Assembly: GCA_037447655.1 (NCBI GenBank)
Contig: JBBHKE010001576.1
Coordinates: forward strand, 186,001 to 250,000
Source of the DNA: Zygnema cylindricum
Taxonomy: Eukaryota > Streptophyta > Zygnematophyceae > Zygnematales > Zygnemataceae
Direction: 5' to 3'
DNA: 64,000 bases
The notes beneath the pieces were generated by a model, which did not search any database, had not been told where the DNA came from, and was given only the letters and a program-made list of their open reading frames with translations. Shown here in pieces: positions 47,085 to 58,769 of this stretch. Every line of letters starts with the position of its first letter. Position 1 is the first letter of the stretch. Both the position numbers and the translations under genes were made by a program.

Positions 47085-47301
47085 CACCGCGCATCGTTAT
47101 TAGTGTTATTAACTCTAATTTGGGTTCTTAAAATCTTGATTTTTTCCCGCAATTAGTATACATGATTTTCTAAATTAAATTCGCAACACTATTTAAGGAC
47201 GTGGACCATAATCTGCCAAGTTTCTGGCACTAAATTAGAATCAATAATACTATTTTTTTTTTACGCTATTTAAACTTTGACACTAATAACGATGCGCGGT
47301 G
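47085..47301. mobile_element. TA-flanked MITE inside the Harbinger-like element
   Basis: CACCGCGCATCGTTATTAGT ... CTAATAACGATGCGCGGTG, with TA both sides. It contains 'gtggaccataatctgcca', as in the copy at 13993. Confidence 0.75.
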
Positions 47302-48354
47302 TAGCTGTTCTAGAGAGACTGAGCTACATACTGCCGGTGGAGGCCTAAGGGGATTTTTGTTTCACGATGAAACGGTTAAATAGTTTTCAGCTTGTTGATG
47401 GAGGCCAATGTGAGATTTTTCCACATAGATAAGCTCCATATTATTGATAACAACAGCAGGAAGAGTGAGTTTGGCAGTATCTGAATATCACTTTTACGTG
47501 TTGAAAAGTAATTTTAATAGTTTTTTGGGAGGAGTTTATCAGGGTGGTCTTGACAATCGTGGGTGGAATTGCTCGAAGCCTTCATGTGGGCAGTGAAGAG
47601 CTATGTAAGCTCGTTCATTTAGTAAAAATAAAAGAAAGCTGAATTTGTAATTTTCCATGTTTGTTAATACAAGATGATGATTGCGTTCAATTGACTTGAG
47701 TCTTATTTGAATTATTATTCATTGAAGTCGCTTGAGGTGTATGGACCTTTTTTGGAGTTTTTTCTCCATCGCGGTTAGTGCTTACTTGTTGGTTGTTTAC
47801 AGTGCCATTCTCTTCTTGTGGTGATGAGTCGGGTCGGAGAGGCCGTCTCAAAGACTTGGGAGGGAGGCCTTTGTTCCTTTGGTGATTATATTCGACGGGT
47901 TAGTCTGGCAGATGGGCATTTTCTGTTTTACTTCTCAGCTTTGTATAAAGTTTGTGGTCCGTGGCTTGAGCTTGCTGTAGAGATAGTTCGGCTCCCAATC
48001 CGGTGGACCAACACCTTCCAGCTTGGTTTAGGTTTTTGTGTTTTCATGTTTTTATCCTTTTCAAAAGTTATTCCTGTCACATAAGCCTGATTTAGCTGAT
48101 GAACAAACAGATTCACGATTATCTTCATGACGGTGATGATAGAAAAGGATCTGTATGGGGTTTAATGTAGGATTATCCAATCAACGGTCTGTGTTTCCCA
48201 TATGGGTGCTTCCCATGTGACTGCTTCCTAGTAGGCCATTACATCAAAAGGCCAATTTTACAGTACACGGCATTATGTAGACAAAGATTGTAGATAGACG
48301 CTCATGTCCAGTCACATTCTCAGAATTGTAAGAAGAGTCCAGGTGCAGAGTCAA

Positions 48355-48482
48355 CAGAGAAAGACAGAGCGGAAGGGGGAGGAGGGAGGAGGAGGAGGAG
48401 GGAGAGGAGGGAGATGGAGCGTAACGAGGGAGTAGGGGAAAGGGGGGGTCGGGAAGAGGCGGGGAGAGGAGGGGAGGGAGAG
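48355..48482 (+). repeat. Purine-rich tract, counterpart of 17275-17400
   Basis: Same (G2-4A)n block as in the other large Harbinger-like element, in the same position relative to the right end. Confidence 0.85.
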
Positions 48483-50329
48483 GAAGCTATAATGTACTTT
48501 ATATTCGTTAAATATATAATGTAGAGTATATGATATCTTCAGCTAAATACAACTAATTGGTAAATTGCAACTAGTTACTTCAGAGATATTTACACCTATC
48601 ATCTCCCATCCCAATTTAGGGTTATTAAACCGGAACTGACATAGAGATTAGGTGTGAGAGTTTGGCATTTTAAATAAAGTCAGGTGTAAATCTATTAGCA
48701 CAATTACTGGTCCGTTCTGCCTAGATTTGCAAGAGTTTATGAAAAAAAAAATCTTGAAGAAGTTCCAGATATCCAAATAATTGTGAGCTTATGAGCTTAT
48801 TGCCTATTTCTGAAGTTATGTGGCAGGTTTCAGACTAATAAAGTAAGTATAATCACACTATAACCGAACATATGTCAACTGTTCAGAAAAGGTGGAAATT
48901 AAAAAAAATAATAATAATAACAGCGCATCACAGAGAACTGAAGATCCATATGTATGCGTATATCATGTACACATATGCAGATATTCAAATTGAAAGATGA
49001 GTGAATTTCGACAGTTGAACAGAAAAAAAGACGCGCCCTTTACAATTTGGTCATGGGGAGGGTCGACACCATGGAGAGGACCAGCAGCACAACTTTGGCG
49101 GCAGCAGTGGAGGTTGGCACAATGCTTAGGGCGACCGCACGTGCGAGAGCCAAGTGACGTCGGGAAGAATACAACAAATACGCGAAGAAAAAAAAAATTG
49201 CAAGGGCCTAAAGAAATCTATTTCCATTCATGGCGGCCGAAGAGGGGCAAACGCAAAGGCATGACGTACAGCCATGGTTGTAAATCTGTACGTCTACGAT
49301 GTCACAAAAGGACATGTGACATACCATAATGTTTCAAAAATTACGATGTGCTGTGCCACACTTCAAAAAAGTTTTGAAATATACAGTGCGGCAAAGACAG
49401 ATTGTACACGGTGACAACCGTCACGGGCGTTGTCGGCGTGTACAATCGTCACAAACTTAACTTCCAATTTCGAGAGAACACATAGAGACACTTGAAATCC
49501 GGGTTCGCCGGATCCGCGCTAAAAAACAAATTAAGTACGCTAAGTTACAACTACATGGGGCCGCAGCCTAAATTACTCTAATTCGGTCGCTTGAAATTTC
49601 AACTCTATCACATCAAATAGAGTAAATGATTCTAATTTTTTCATTATGCTATTTAAGGTAAGGTTTAATTAGCGTTTTTAATTCTAATATATGTTCGTTT
49701 TAAATAGTGTGGAGTACGGACGACGTCCGACCGTGCAAAACTGTACTTTTATAAGTAAAAAAATACAAATAATGATTTAATATAGGCCATTATCATGTAA
49801 CTGCATTTTAACAAACCGCGTAGTGCAAACATCATAGTGACGATAAACTTTACCTTTTGTCAGATTCTGTGCAAATACCTTATTTACATTAGAGGATATT
49901 AGCTTACCAAATAAGAGTACACCGCATATATTAGAGTAAATTCCTTTTTGAAACGGTTCTATCACATAAATTAGAGTAAATTACTCTAATTATTTTTTTC
50001 TCTTTTTTTACTCTAATTTTTTCATTACTCTAATTACGATGTGCGGTGTACCGTACAGCGTTAAATTCGTTCAAAAACGATGCTCGGTAACATGGAATGC
50101 GTGACTGTGTCGGAGTTGGCACACCTCGTCGTTAGAAACGTGACCAACAACAGTTTCCCACGTGGAAGGCGTCCAAAAAATTATGTCGTTTCTAGTCCAT
50201 AAATATTAGGAGTTCCCGAAATCTTCAAAGTTTAAATCACATCGCCCGATCAAAGAGAGGAAACTAGTGGAAACCCTGTTGGTTGCTTTTCCCCCGGAAT
50301 GTCATCCTACGCCGTGTCAGTTCGCTAAA

Positions 50330-50432
50330 AAAAATCGTCCAGCGGCGTGCGCTGTACTTTGATCTTACGTCAGATTCGTCTAAATTCGTCCGGCGACGTG
50401 CGCTGTACTTTGATCTTACGTCAGATTTGGAC
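50330..50432. repeat. Two-copy tandem repeat (about 54 bp)
   Basis: 'ggcgtgcgctgtactttgat' followed by 'cttacgtcagatt' occurs twice in tandem (50344 and 50396 onward). Confidence 0.85.
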
Positions 50433-50492
50433 GTTCGTACAGGAGTGTGCACGACACACACACTACGTTGCGCGAGTTTTGTGCAAAGTTTT

Positions 50493-50540
50493 GTGCGCCT
50501 ACCAAAGGCCTACCATAAAAAAGCCTACTTTTGAACTATG
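50493..50540. mobile_element. 3' end of an hAT MITE (CATAGTTCAAAAG family), left end missing
   Basis: Ends 'cctaccataaaaaagcctac' then TTTTGAACTATG, followed by octamer GTTTGAAT (50541-50548). No matching left end or octamer was found upstream, so the extent is unknown. Confidence 0.65.
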
Positions 50541-51264
50541 GTTTGAATACTTGTGATCATCGGTAAAAAATGTAATCGCTACCAAACTCTTTCTTATTTT
50601 TCAAAGGTTATTATACTTTCTGAAACTTGTAAGTAATTTAAAGCCTATCGTCAATTTTTTTAAATGCATTCTTCAAAAAACAAGGCCACGATCTAAAATG
50701 TTGGACCATTTTCGAGAATATTAAGTTGCCAAAGGAGTTGTAACGAAATAAAAAACAGCGTGAATTGTTTAGAATCTGTAAAGTTTGTCAAAATATTTAA
50801 AAGTTTTCAAGATTTTTGATGTGGGATTTATTGTGTTTGAATCATTTGTTGACCATTCCATGGTCGAAATTGGTCAAACAAAGCGTAGCTTCAACAAAAA
50901 TTGACGATTTTTTTTCACAAACTATATTTGAATGTCTTCTTCAATGTAACAGTCAAAACTGGTTAAGTTAACAACAAAATTTTGATTTGCTAACAAAATA
51001 TATTATTTGAAATTGTGTTTAAATGCTATATTTTTGCCGGTAAGAAAGTTATTCAAGCTAATCTAATCCACTATATTTTTTCTCTGTCTTTGTTAAGGCA
51101 AAATTTGTTATTTTCTACGAATTGAATCCACTAATTTTTTTCTGTTTCCCAATTCAAAACTACTATTCGTGTGGGGTAGCATTTTAAGTCGTTAAAAATG
51201 CACACGAGAATCACTGTGAATCACGTTAAATACCTTCGTTGCCTTTTCCCTCTTCTCCTTACTT

Positions 51265-51480
51265 TTGCCCTGCCACTCTACCCAACCCCACTTTCTCTCA
51301 CCCTCTCTCTCCCTCGTCATTTTGTCTCTCTATCTCTTTATCTCTCTATCTCTCACTCACTCGCGTTTTCCAATCTCTCACATTTTTGCCAGATTTTTCT
51401 TAGTCCCTCTCTCTCCTCGCTCGATTTTTCCAATCTCTCTCTCCCTCCTCCCCGTTATATGTCGATGTTAAACAATCTCT
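51265..51480. repeat. CT-rich low-complexity tract
   Basis: Dense CTCTCT/CCCTC runs within an otherwise open but biased frame (51198-51755). The composition argues against a real protein. Confidence 0.75.
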
Positions 51481-51780
51481 CTCACAAACTCACACTAATT
51501 AGTGAACAATCGAAAGCAAACATAAAGAAGAACATAAAGAACTTGTCATTTATTGTAACCATTTTCACATTCAGTTTGAATTTTATCTATGACAAATCAT
51601 TAAAGGCTTGTGGCAAACTTAAGTCTACCCACCTTTGTCTCTTTTATATTTCTCCTATTCCTTTTTTATGGTATTTTGTCTCCTTTTTCTCCATCATTTG
51701 TGGAGAATTGTCCACAATAGACTCCACATGTGCGTATCGCGTTAAAGTTGGCTGACCTAAGGCGACTATTGTTGTGTTGC

Positions 51781-53110
51781 TCATCTTCGCAATCATTTGG
51801 TAAATGAGCTTAGATACATAATCGTCGAGGTATCAAAATTGGTATAGCTTTTGTAAGATAAGCATTATATCTTGGATTTGATCCACCTCCAGGACATTTT
51901 TCCAAAATAATCCTTTGGCGTCGATTTGCGTACCTTTCCTTAAGAGCATTTTCTACCCCTTCCTATATCAAACCCCTAATGCATAATTGGCGCTTAACGG
52001 TTTATTTTGGGTTCTCATGCTACTTACTTTTTCTTCGGTACAAGGTACATGTTGCTTCCGAGTTTGTTGAAACCTTAGCCTTGGCAAGCCCTATGGCCAA
52101 AGCTGCTCAATTGGGGATAAACATCACAGTATCGGCAAAATCAGCAGTTGAAACATTTGGACAACGAGAAAGGAGTTGTACGACATCCGCCACAATAAGT
52201 TCTATATCAATGATGAACTTTCAAAAATTCGAATTGGTACAAGCGTCGACCAAAAAGTAAGAATCAGTACTTGTGAACAAAGACACACATATCCTCAATG
52301 ATTTTGCAACTCGCAAGAAATCCCCACGGATCACAAAACCACACCGACAGGAGATATAGGATAACCTTGGGGAATTACTTGGGCGTCAAGAATGATAAGA
52401 CCGCGGTTAAATAAAACGCCAAATTGTTTGGTGCCCAATTTCACAAAGTCCGCAACAACCTTAAAGAATGAGAGGACCACATTTCAATCAAGCGCCAAAT
52501 TGTTTGGCGCCCGATTTCACATAAGTCCTCAAAACCTTGAGAGGCGCACTTTAATCTTCACAAAGAGACGTCGTCGCCAACCAAAGTGTGCATCAAATTT
52601 GAACGACCTCGAACGAAGCCGGTAGATTGTACATAAGTTCTCCTCGGACTAAAACCACCTTATTTTGATTTGCTGGAAACATTTTGACTTAAGCCGCAAA
52701 AGCGGCTCCAAATCAGAAGCCTAAAGTAACAACGTAAATAAAAAAAAATCCTCATCACTCTAAATTTGTTTATTTAAATGAAGATTGATCTAAAAGCATA
52801 CCCATCAATACAATTGGACAAAACATCCGCAAAACATATGCAAGAATCATAGCGAAGCAATAATTGAAAGTGACACAAAGAAGAAATGTGTAGTTTAAAA
52901 TCACAGCATCGGGAAGCAAAATACAAAGACTAACTTTTGTGTTACACATCTTTTATCTGCATCTCTTTAGGATTTTCAAAGGGACAGCACCATTTCCAAT
53001 GACAATCCTCCGTTTTCTCCTACCTAGCTCGCTGAAAATTTGCAAGCATCGTGAAATATCCAACCATTTTATGTCGAGATTGCACAACAAATTGAATTAC
53101 GTAACCTAAA
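51781..53110. other. Unassigned DNA with a weak coding trace and a 95-bp direct repeat
   Basis: A frame at 51979-52257 reads LALASPMAKAAQLGINITVS and onward without a recognised family. 'cgccaaattgtttggtgccc' plus 'aatttcacaaagtcc' recurs at 52491-52530 as 'cgccaaattgtttggcgccc', 95 bp after the copy that starts near 52417. It may be retroelement debris. Confidence 0.4.
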
Positions 53111-53114
53111 TCGT

Positions 53115-53545
53115 TTAGAGAGGGAGGGAGGGAGAGGAAGAGGAAGTAGTAAAGGGATAAAGGTAAGAAGAGGTAGATATAGAGAGAGACGTAGATGGAG
53201 GAGGATGAGAGGGTGGGAAGGAGAAAGAGAGGTAAAGATAGGGAGAGAGAGAGGGAGACAGAAAGGGAGAGGGAATTGAAGTGTTAACGGGATAAGAAAA
53301 ATGGGTAAGATGTAAAGTGAGAGGGGGGAAAGGTAAAGAGAGAGGGGGAGGGGGAGAGAAAAAGAAAAGGGAGGGAGGGAGGGAGAAAGGAGAGAGAGAG
53401 AGGGAGAGAGGCAAAGAGGGAGAGAGGGAGTGAGAAAGGAGAGAGAGAATGGAGTGAGAAACGAATTGTGAGAGAGAGGGAGAGAGAGAAAGGGATGGTA
53501 AACATAGAAGAGCGGAGAGGAGAGCAACGAGATGGAAGGAGTGAG
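53115..53545. repeat. Purine-rich (GGGAGAGA)n tract
   Basis: 430 bp of almost pure A/G on the plus strand. All long minus-strand frames here (Leu/Ser/Pro-rich) are artefacts of the tract. Confidence 0.9.
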
Positions 53546-53779
53546 ACCGCCATAGTTTAAGATGGAAAACATCAAAGTTGACGCACAAAAACCCCCTACC
53601 GAGTATCTTTGTATTGTGTACAGAAAAATATAGTGTCGTGTATTGGCAACCTTATACAAATAATGGATACGTACCTTATTTTAACATATTAATGATTGTT
53701 GTGTAAGGGTTGCTTGCGCGATATTCAATTTGTACTTAATTTTGTGTACCCGATAATCGATGCATCATATGGATACGTC

Positions 53780-54149
53780 GAAAAGCTTAAAATCGCGCTA
53801 TTATAACAATATAACAACTTAATATGCCGATAAATTTATATTGCAATATATCAAAACGACGTTAGGTTTCAAGAAAAAATTTAAACAATCCCTCCCCCCC
53901 TCCCCCCGTGGCCCCGTTCTGGGGGGGGGGGAGTGCGCGAGGGGGGATCTTCCGTACGATTCACCGGAAAAGCTTAATAACGCGCTATTATAGCGACATA
54001 ACAACTTAATATGCCAATAAATTTAAATCGCAATATATCGAAACGACGTTGGGTTTCAAGAAAATTTTCAAACAATCCCTCCCCCCTTCCCGCCGTGGCC
54101 CCGTTCCGCGAGGGAGGGGGGGGGGGGGATCTTTGGTACGACTCACCGT
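53780..54149. repeat. 187-bp tandem duplication with C-run/G-run hairpins
   Basis: Two copies (53780-53966, 53967-54149). Each has 'aatccctccccccctcccc', 'cgtggccccgttc', then a run of 9-12 G, then 'gatctt.cgtacgatt/ctcaccg'. The C- and G-rich arms can fold into a hairpin or form G-quadruplex/i-motif structures. The surroundings (about 53695-54603) look like another CGATA-rich hAT-like MITE ending ...GGGATACACAACATTA. Confidence 0.85.
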
Positions 54150-55038
54150 ACAAAATTTCCGTATTAAAGCAGTATGGACCCCCACCACCCACCAAAAAAA
54201 TCGCAATGATTTTTGTTGGTCTTGGAGGGATATATCAATCCTGGTGACTGTTCGATAATTAATTTGTCAAATATCGAATTTCTCGCAAACAAGACACTAC
54301 TAGTCATAATGGATATATCGTTTGGATATATCAATAAAGAAATTATCGCAAGAACTATCGATGTATCGACCCTGTATTTTGATGAAAATATATTGATTGC
54401 AATAACTTTGTACAAGGTGTCTACTGTAATAATGTACTTTCATTCTACAAAGTAAGGACTAAATTTTAAAACTCCGACCTTTCGTTTCCATGACCCAATA
54501 TATCAACGATAACAAATTGTCAATCTCGGAATGATATTAGATAATCAATAATGTAGTTTATTGAGTTATTGGTAAAATTATTCAGGGATACACAACATTA
54601 CGTTGCATGTCGATATTAGAGTTATAAACACTAATTTGGACGCAATTTTTTTTGGCTAAATATCAGAAAACAGTGTTTACAACACTATTGAAAGACACGG
54701 ATTACAATCTTTGACGTCCTTTTGCTAGTAAATTAGTATTATTAATTCTATTTGGCATCAACACTAATAAATCCTTAGGTCTAATAACAATGGTTTGTGT
54801 AGTAAAATCGCAAGTGTTGTGTATCAGTAGGGTTTTTGTCGATAACCAATATGTCTCTTATTTTGGCTTAACGATAATCAATATCATCGTGCGATATTTC
54901 GGTACAGGTGTTATCACAATATTACCAGTGTTTTATCGCGAAACACTAGTACCGATAGCTATGGGTAAAATTGATCGGTTTATTCCATACAATTATACGG
55001 ATAACTATTCGTACTAAACTCACATTTTGTAGAGTACG

Positions 55039-55515
55039 TGTAACAGGTTTACAAAAAGGTGTACCATATTGTTAGAAGTGAAGCTTTTATGGTTGCAGTT
55101 CTAGAGCAGCGTAGCTGCGACCCCAGGGTAGCACAACAGAGCAACGTAGCAACTTAGCAGCATGGTATAGCAGCGCAGTGTAGCAGCATAGCAACGCCGC
55201 AGAATGTAGATCGAACAGCAAAGTTCTAGAAAGATAGTTTGGATAGATCTAGGTTGACCGTGAAGGTCCACGTGTACATCTGTAAAGTACTTGGTTGACT
55301 AGTGGATGGATAGTTTAAATAGCGGAGTAGACTTAGTCAACAGGCAGACTCTTTCAGTAGACCTTTGCAGCGAGCTTTCAACTTTGTAATCTTTTTCCTG
55401 ATTAATAAAGCTCAACCTTTCCCAGTGACTGCTGTGTACCTTTGCTATTGCTACGGGGAGAATCTAGGAGCCTTCCGCTGTGCATTGTGGTGTGTTGTGA
55501 AGTGTCTTTTTTACA
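55039..55515 (+). repeat. 5' LTR of the chromovirus
   Basis: 477 bp, TG...CA ends. Contains a CAGCATAGCAACG-rich region (55100-55200). 'ttaaatagcgga' at 55315-55326 could be a TATA-like box, and AATAAA at 55404-55409 a poly(A) signal. Confidence 0.92.
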
Positions 55516-55549
55516 ATGGTATCAAAGCTATCCCTCTTGACTTGACAGC

Positions 55550-56490
55550 ATGGAAGAACACAGCGTTTCCACCACAGAAATGTTAGCGCAAGTTCTCCAG
55601 GAGTTAGAAGGCGTGAGATTAGAGAATGCTCAACTGAGCAACATTGTCGCAACATTGGAATCTCGTCTTGGTGAACGACCAAATGGAGGCATAGAGAGAG
55701 ACTTAAGGAGACCAAAAATAAGGCTTCCCGACAAGTTTGATCCTGCCAGACACAAGAACCTTGACGCATGGTTGTTTTCCTTTGCAAACTATCTCGAATT
55801 GTTTTCTAACCTATTAGACACTGAGTAGATTCACTACGCGGGTGGTCTTTTTAAAGGGGCAGCGAGATTATGGTGGAGGACAATGGTGGAAAATGATGAG
55901 ATACCGACTCTTTAGGCTCTATTCATTCACCTCCTCCGTGACTCTTGGCAACACGTTAATACAGTTAAGGCTGTGAGGGATACGATCGCGATTTTGAAAC
56001 AACAAACCTCGCTGTTCGAATTTGCGCAGCGGTTCTTGGAATGCAAAGTCAAAATACCCACCATGACGGAGGATGAAGCCGTGGATCGCTTTGTGAAGGG
56101 GCTTAAGGCATCCATACGTAGGGATATGGAGCAATGGCTTGCTCGGTAAGTACAGCTCCCAGTCTCTCGGCAATCATCCTGTTTGCTGAACGGACCGATT
56201 CCGTAGACTTCACCTTTCGCAGACCCTATCAATATGGGTCGAGCAGCATCGGAGGAGGTCGACGAGAGGATGGTCCAACCCCCATGGAGCTCGAAGCAAT
56301 TAACCGGGAAAACGAAGTGGTTAATGTGCTCTGTAAGAAGAAGAAGACCACCAAGACCAAGACCAATGACTTGTCCCCCGAGGAGCTCCAACGAAGAAGG
56401 CAAAATGGCTTATGCTTCCAGTGCGGTTCCCCGGACCAAATGGCGTGAGAATGCCCAAAATGGAAAGGTCTTAAGAAAGGCAAGCTTAAC
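55550..56490 (+). pseudogene. Chromovirus gag remnant
   Basis: Starts MEEHSVSTTEMLAQVLQELE with a coiled-coil N-terminus. The retrotransposon gag domain reads LFKGAARLWWRTMVENDEIP, then LFEFAQRFLECKVKI. A TAG interrupts at 55826-55828 and other stops follow. The nucleocapsid knuckle reads CFQCGSPDQMA-stop-EC, so its His is replaced by Gln as well as carrying a stop (about 56413-56453). Confidence 0.85.
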
Positions 56491-56493
56491 GTC

Positions 56494-56745
56494 ATGAAGT
56501 TAGCCGGTGATGGAGGAGATCCTTTAATACTCCAAGGTCGAATCGGAGTAAATGCAGCTAGCTTCATGGTGAACACTAGTGCTTCTGGGAATTTCATCAA
56601 CGAGGTGACGGTGAAAAAGTTCAAGCTTCCTCTCGTAGTGCTAAAGAATCGTCAGTCACTGCAATTGGCCGACGGGAGTTTCCATATCCATTACTCATTA
56701 TACGCCGAGGTTACGCGTCGGAATTGGGGAGTTCCTATGGCATGA
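56494..56745 (+). pseudogene. Chromovirus aspartic protease remnant
   Basis: Frame reads ILQGRIGVNAASFMVNTSAS then GNFI. The family motif is D-[TS]-G-A-[ST]; here the catalytic Asp position is Asn and the Gly is Ser (NTSAS). The protease would be inactive even if translated. Confidence 0.8.
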
Positions 56746-57059
56746 CACTCTTCATGTATTACCTCTTGGAGACCATGAGGTCATCTTCGAGAAGCCATGG
56801 CTCCAAAAATGGAATCTGACAATCAATAGGAGAAGTGGCGACATGAGAGTGAGGAAAGGTGAAGAAGAGTTTGAGGAAAAAGCGGGAGCGGCTGGTAAGG
56901 GACCGGAAGAGGGACGCTTGCTTTCGGTCTTACATCAAAAGAGGGCACTCAAGAAAGGGGAAAGAATTAGTATGGCAGTTGTCCAGCCTCTAGAGGAGTC
57001 GAAGCAGTTAATTCCGGAGGAATGGAGTAAGAAAGACCCCGACTTTGACTCAAAAGAAA

Positions 57060-57960
57060 GTGACGACACCAGAAAAACTTCGGAAGAGGCCCCGGAAGTC
57101 ATGACAAAACTTCTCGAGGAGTATGTAGATGTCTTTCCCCCGAAGCTCCCAGATGGCTTACCTCCGAAGCGCGAAGTGGACCACACGATAGAGCTTGTTC
57201 TCGGAGCAGGACCCCCGACTAATCAAATGTACAAAATGAGTAACACCGAATTGGACGAACTCAAAAAGCAACTTGCCGAGTTGGTCAAAGCAGGAACAAT
57301 TGAACCGAGCAAGTCATCGAACTGAGCCCCTGTTCTCTTTGTAAAAAAGAAGGATGGGGGTTTTTGTATGTGTGTGGATTATAGAGCGCTAAACAAGCTA
57401 ACAATGAAAAATGCGTACCCTCTACCGAGAATAGACGAATTGTTTGATTGACTACGAGGTCTTAAACATTTTTCAAAAATAGACCTGCGAAGCGGTTATC
57501 ACCAAATCAGAATTGCCGAGGAAGATGTGGAAAAGACGCCATTTCGGACTCGATATGGTCATTTCCAATTCCGGGTTATGCCGTTCAGATTGACCAACGC
57601 ACCAGCAACCTTTATGCACTTGATGAATTCTATCTTTTGGCAATATTTGGACGCCATTGTAATCGTCTTTCTTGATGACATCTAGGTGTATAGCCGAACA
57701 CTGGAGGATCATCTAGAGCATCTATGGACGGTCCTACGAGTCCTTCGAAATAACAAGTTGTACGCAAAAAGGAGTAAATGTGACTTTTTGAAAGAGAAAA
57801 TTGAGTTTTTGGGTCTTGTGGTGAGCCAGGACGGGATCGCAGTAGATCCAAATTAAACCAAGGCAGTGAAGGAGTGGCCCAGTCGATAAACATTACGAAG
57901 TTCAGAGCTTTCTGGGACTATGCTCCTATTATCGTCGTTTTGTTGAAGGTTTCAAAAAAA
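57060..57960 (+). pseudogene. Chromovirus reverse transcriptase remnant
   Basis: Upstream 'YVDVFPPKLPDGLPPKREVD' and 'HTIELVLGAGPPTN' are the usual Gypsy lead-in. The RT core has [48 protein letters not shown] and LTNAPATFM. The catalytic box FLDDI (about 57670-57684) keeps both aspartates. In-frame stops follow FLDDI and occur elsewhere. Confidence 0.9.
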
Positions 57961-58526
57961 AAATTGCACCACTGACGGAATTACTCAAAAATGACGTGCC
58001 TTTCGAGTGGAAAATGGCGCAAGAGGTAGCCTTAGACACGCTGAATGAGCGGTTGGTTACCGCCCCTGTGTTAGCTATCCCCGACCCGGAGTTACCTTCG
58101 ACGATAATGACCAACGCTAGCGATACGGCTATTGGAGCTATCCTTATGCAGGATCAAGGGAAAGGCCTTCAACCCATTGCCTACGACAATCGGAAACTAA
58201 AGGCAGCGGAAACTAACTGGGCCACCCATGAAAAAGAGACAATCGCAATTATTAATGCGTTGGAAGTTTGGAAGTGTTACTTTCAAACGAAGCAGATTAC
58301 AATAATCACCGATCACCACGCCCTAGAGTATTTTCAAACACAGCTGAAATTGTCAAAGAAACAGGTTCAATGGATGATGTTTCTTCGAACCTTTGGGCCG
58401 AACTCGCTATTGAGTATAAACCAAGAAGACGAACCCGGCATATGCGCTGTTGAGAAGACCAACAGTGGCTGCACCGCTGACGAAGCAACGATTGCAAGCA
58501 TCCCAGGATGGAAACGTAGACTCTGT
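57961..58526 (+). pseudogene. Chromovirus RNase H remnant
   Basis: '[16 protein letters not shown]' links RT to RNase H. Then follow [20 protein letters not shown] (the first catalytic Asp of the usual T-D-A-S is Asn here), [20 protein letters not shown] and [11 protein letters not shown]. The longest clean frame of the element covers this domain (57996-58526). Confidence 0.85.
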
Positions 58527-58769
58527 TAAAAAAAACACCGTAGCGTCGGAAGCAGCGCAGGATCCGAAACTCAACGCAGTGACCAGTACAGTACAAGTGG
58601 ATGATCAGTGGTTAAGTAGGATCAAGGCCGCATACGACGAAGACGAGACAATTAAGGAACTCATTAAACAGATGGCATAAATTCAAACTGCCAATGGTAT
58701 ATGGCGGTCATACCAAGTTGGACCACTAGACTTTACGTTTGAAAAAACTAGGAGTTACGTCATGCAATA

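Larger units (their letters stand above)
44901..49568. mobile_element. Large Harbinger-like element (4.7 kb), ends shared with 14747-18473
   Basis: GGCTGCGGCCCCATGTGGCT ... AACTACATGGGGCCGCAGCC, flanked by TAA (44898-44900, 49569-49571). The outer 650 bp on the left and 1.26 kb on the right match the 14747-18473 element. The left end has a second, overlapping end-like motif (GGGTGTGTCCCCATGTGC, 44924-44941). The interior 45615-48300 is unrelated to the other element. It includes a pair of direct repeats, a small MITE (47085-47301) and a clean frame at 47818-48081 with no known family. No transposase recognised. Confidence 0.7.
44877..50048. mobile_element. TA-flanked MITE split by the 4.7-kb Harbinger-like element
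   Basis: Left CACCGCGAATCGTAATTAGA after TA (44875-44876); right CTAATTACGATGTGCGGTG before TA (50049-50050). Sequence from 44901 to 49571 is foreign (TAA duplications). A second internal copy of the left-end motif (CACCGCATATATTAGAG, about 49920) means the right part may itself be two overlapping MITEs. Confidence 0.6.

Noticed and set aside
51198-51755. 185-codon frame with many Leu/Ser
   Set aside because: Largely a CT-rich tract. The part past 51480 is AT-biased without motifs, and no splice context supports it.
53069-53659. Long minus-strand frames (up to 196 codons) rich in Leu, Ser, Pro
   Set aside because: They lie on a (GGGAGAGA)n purine tract; all three frames are open because of composition.
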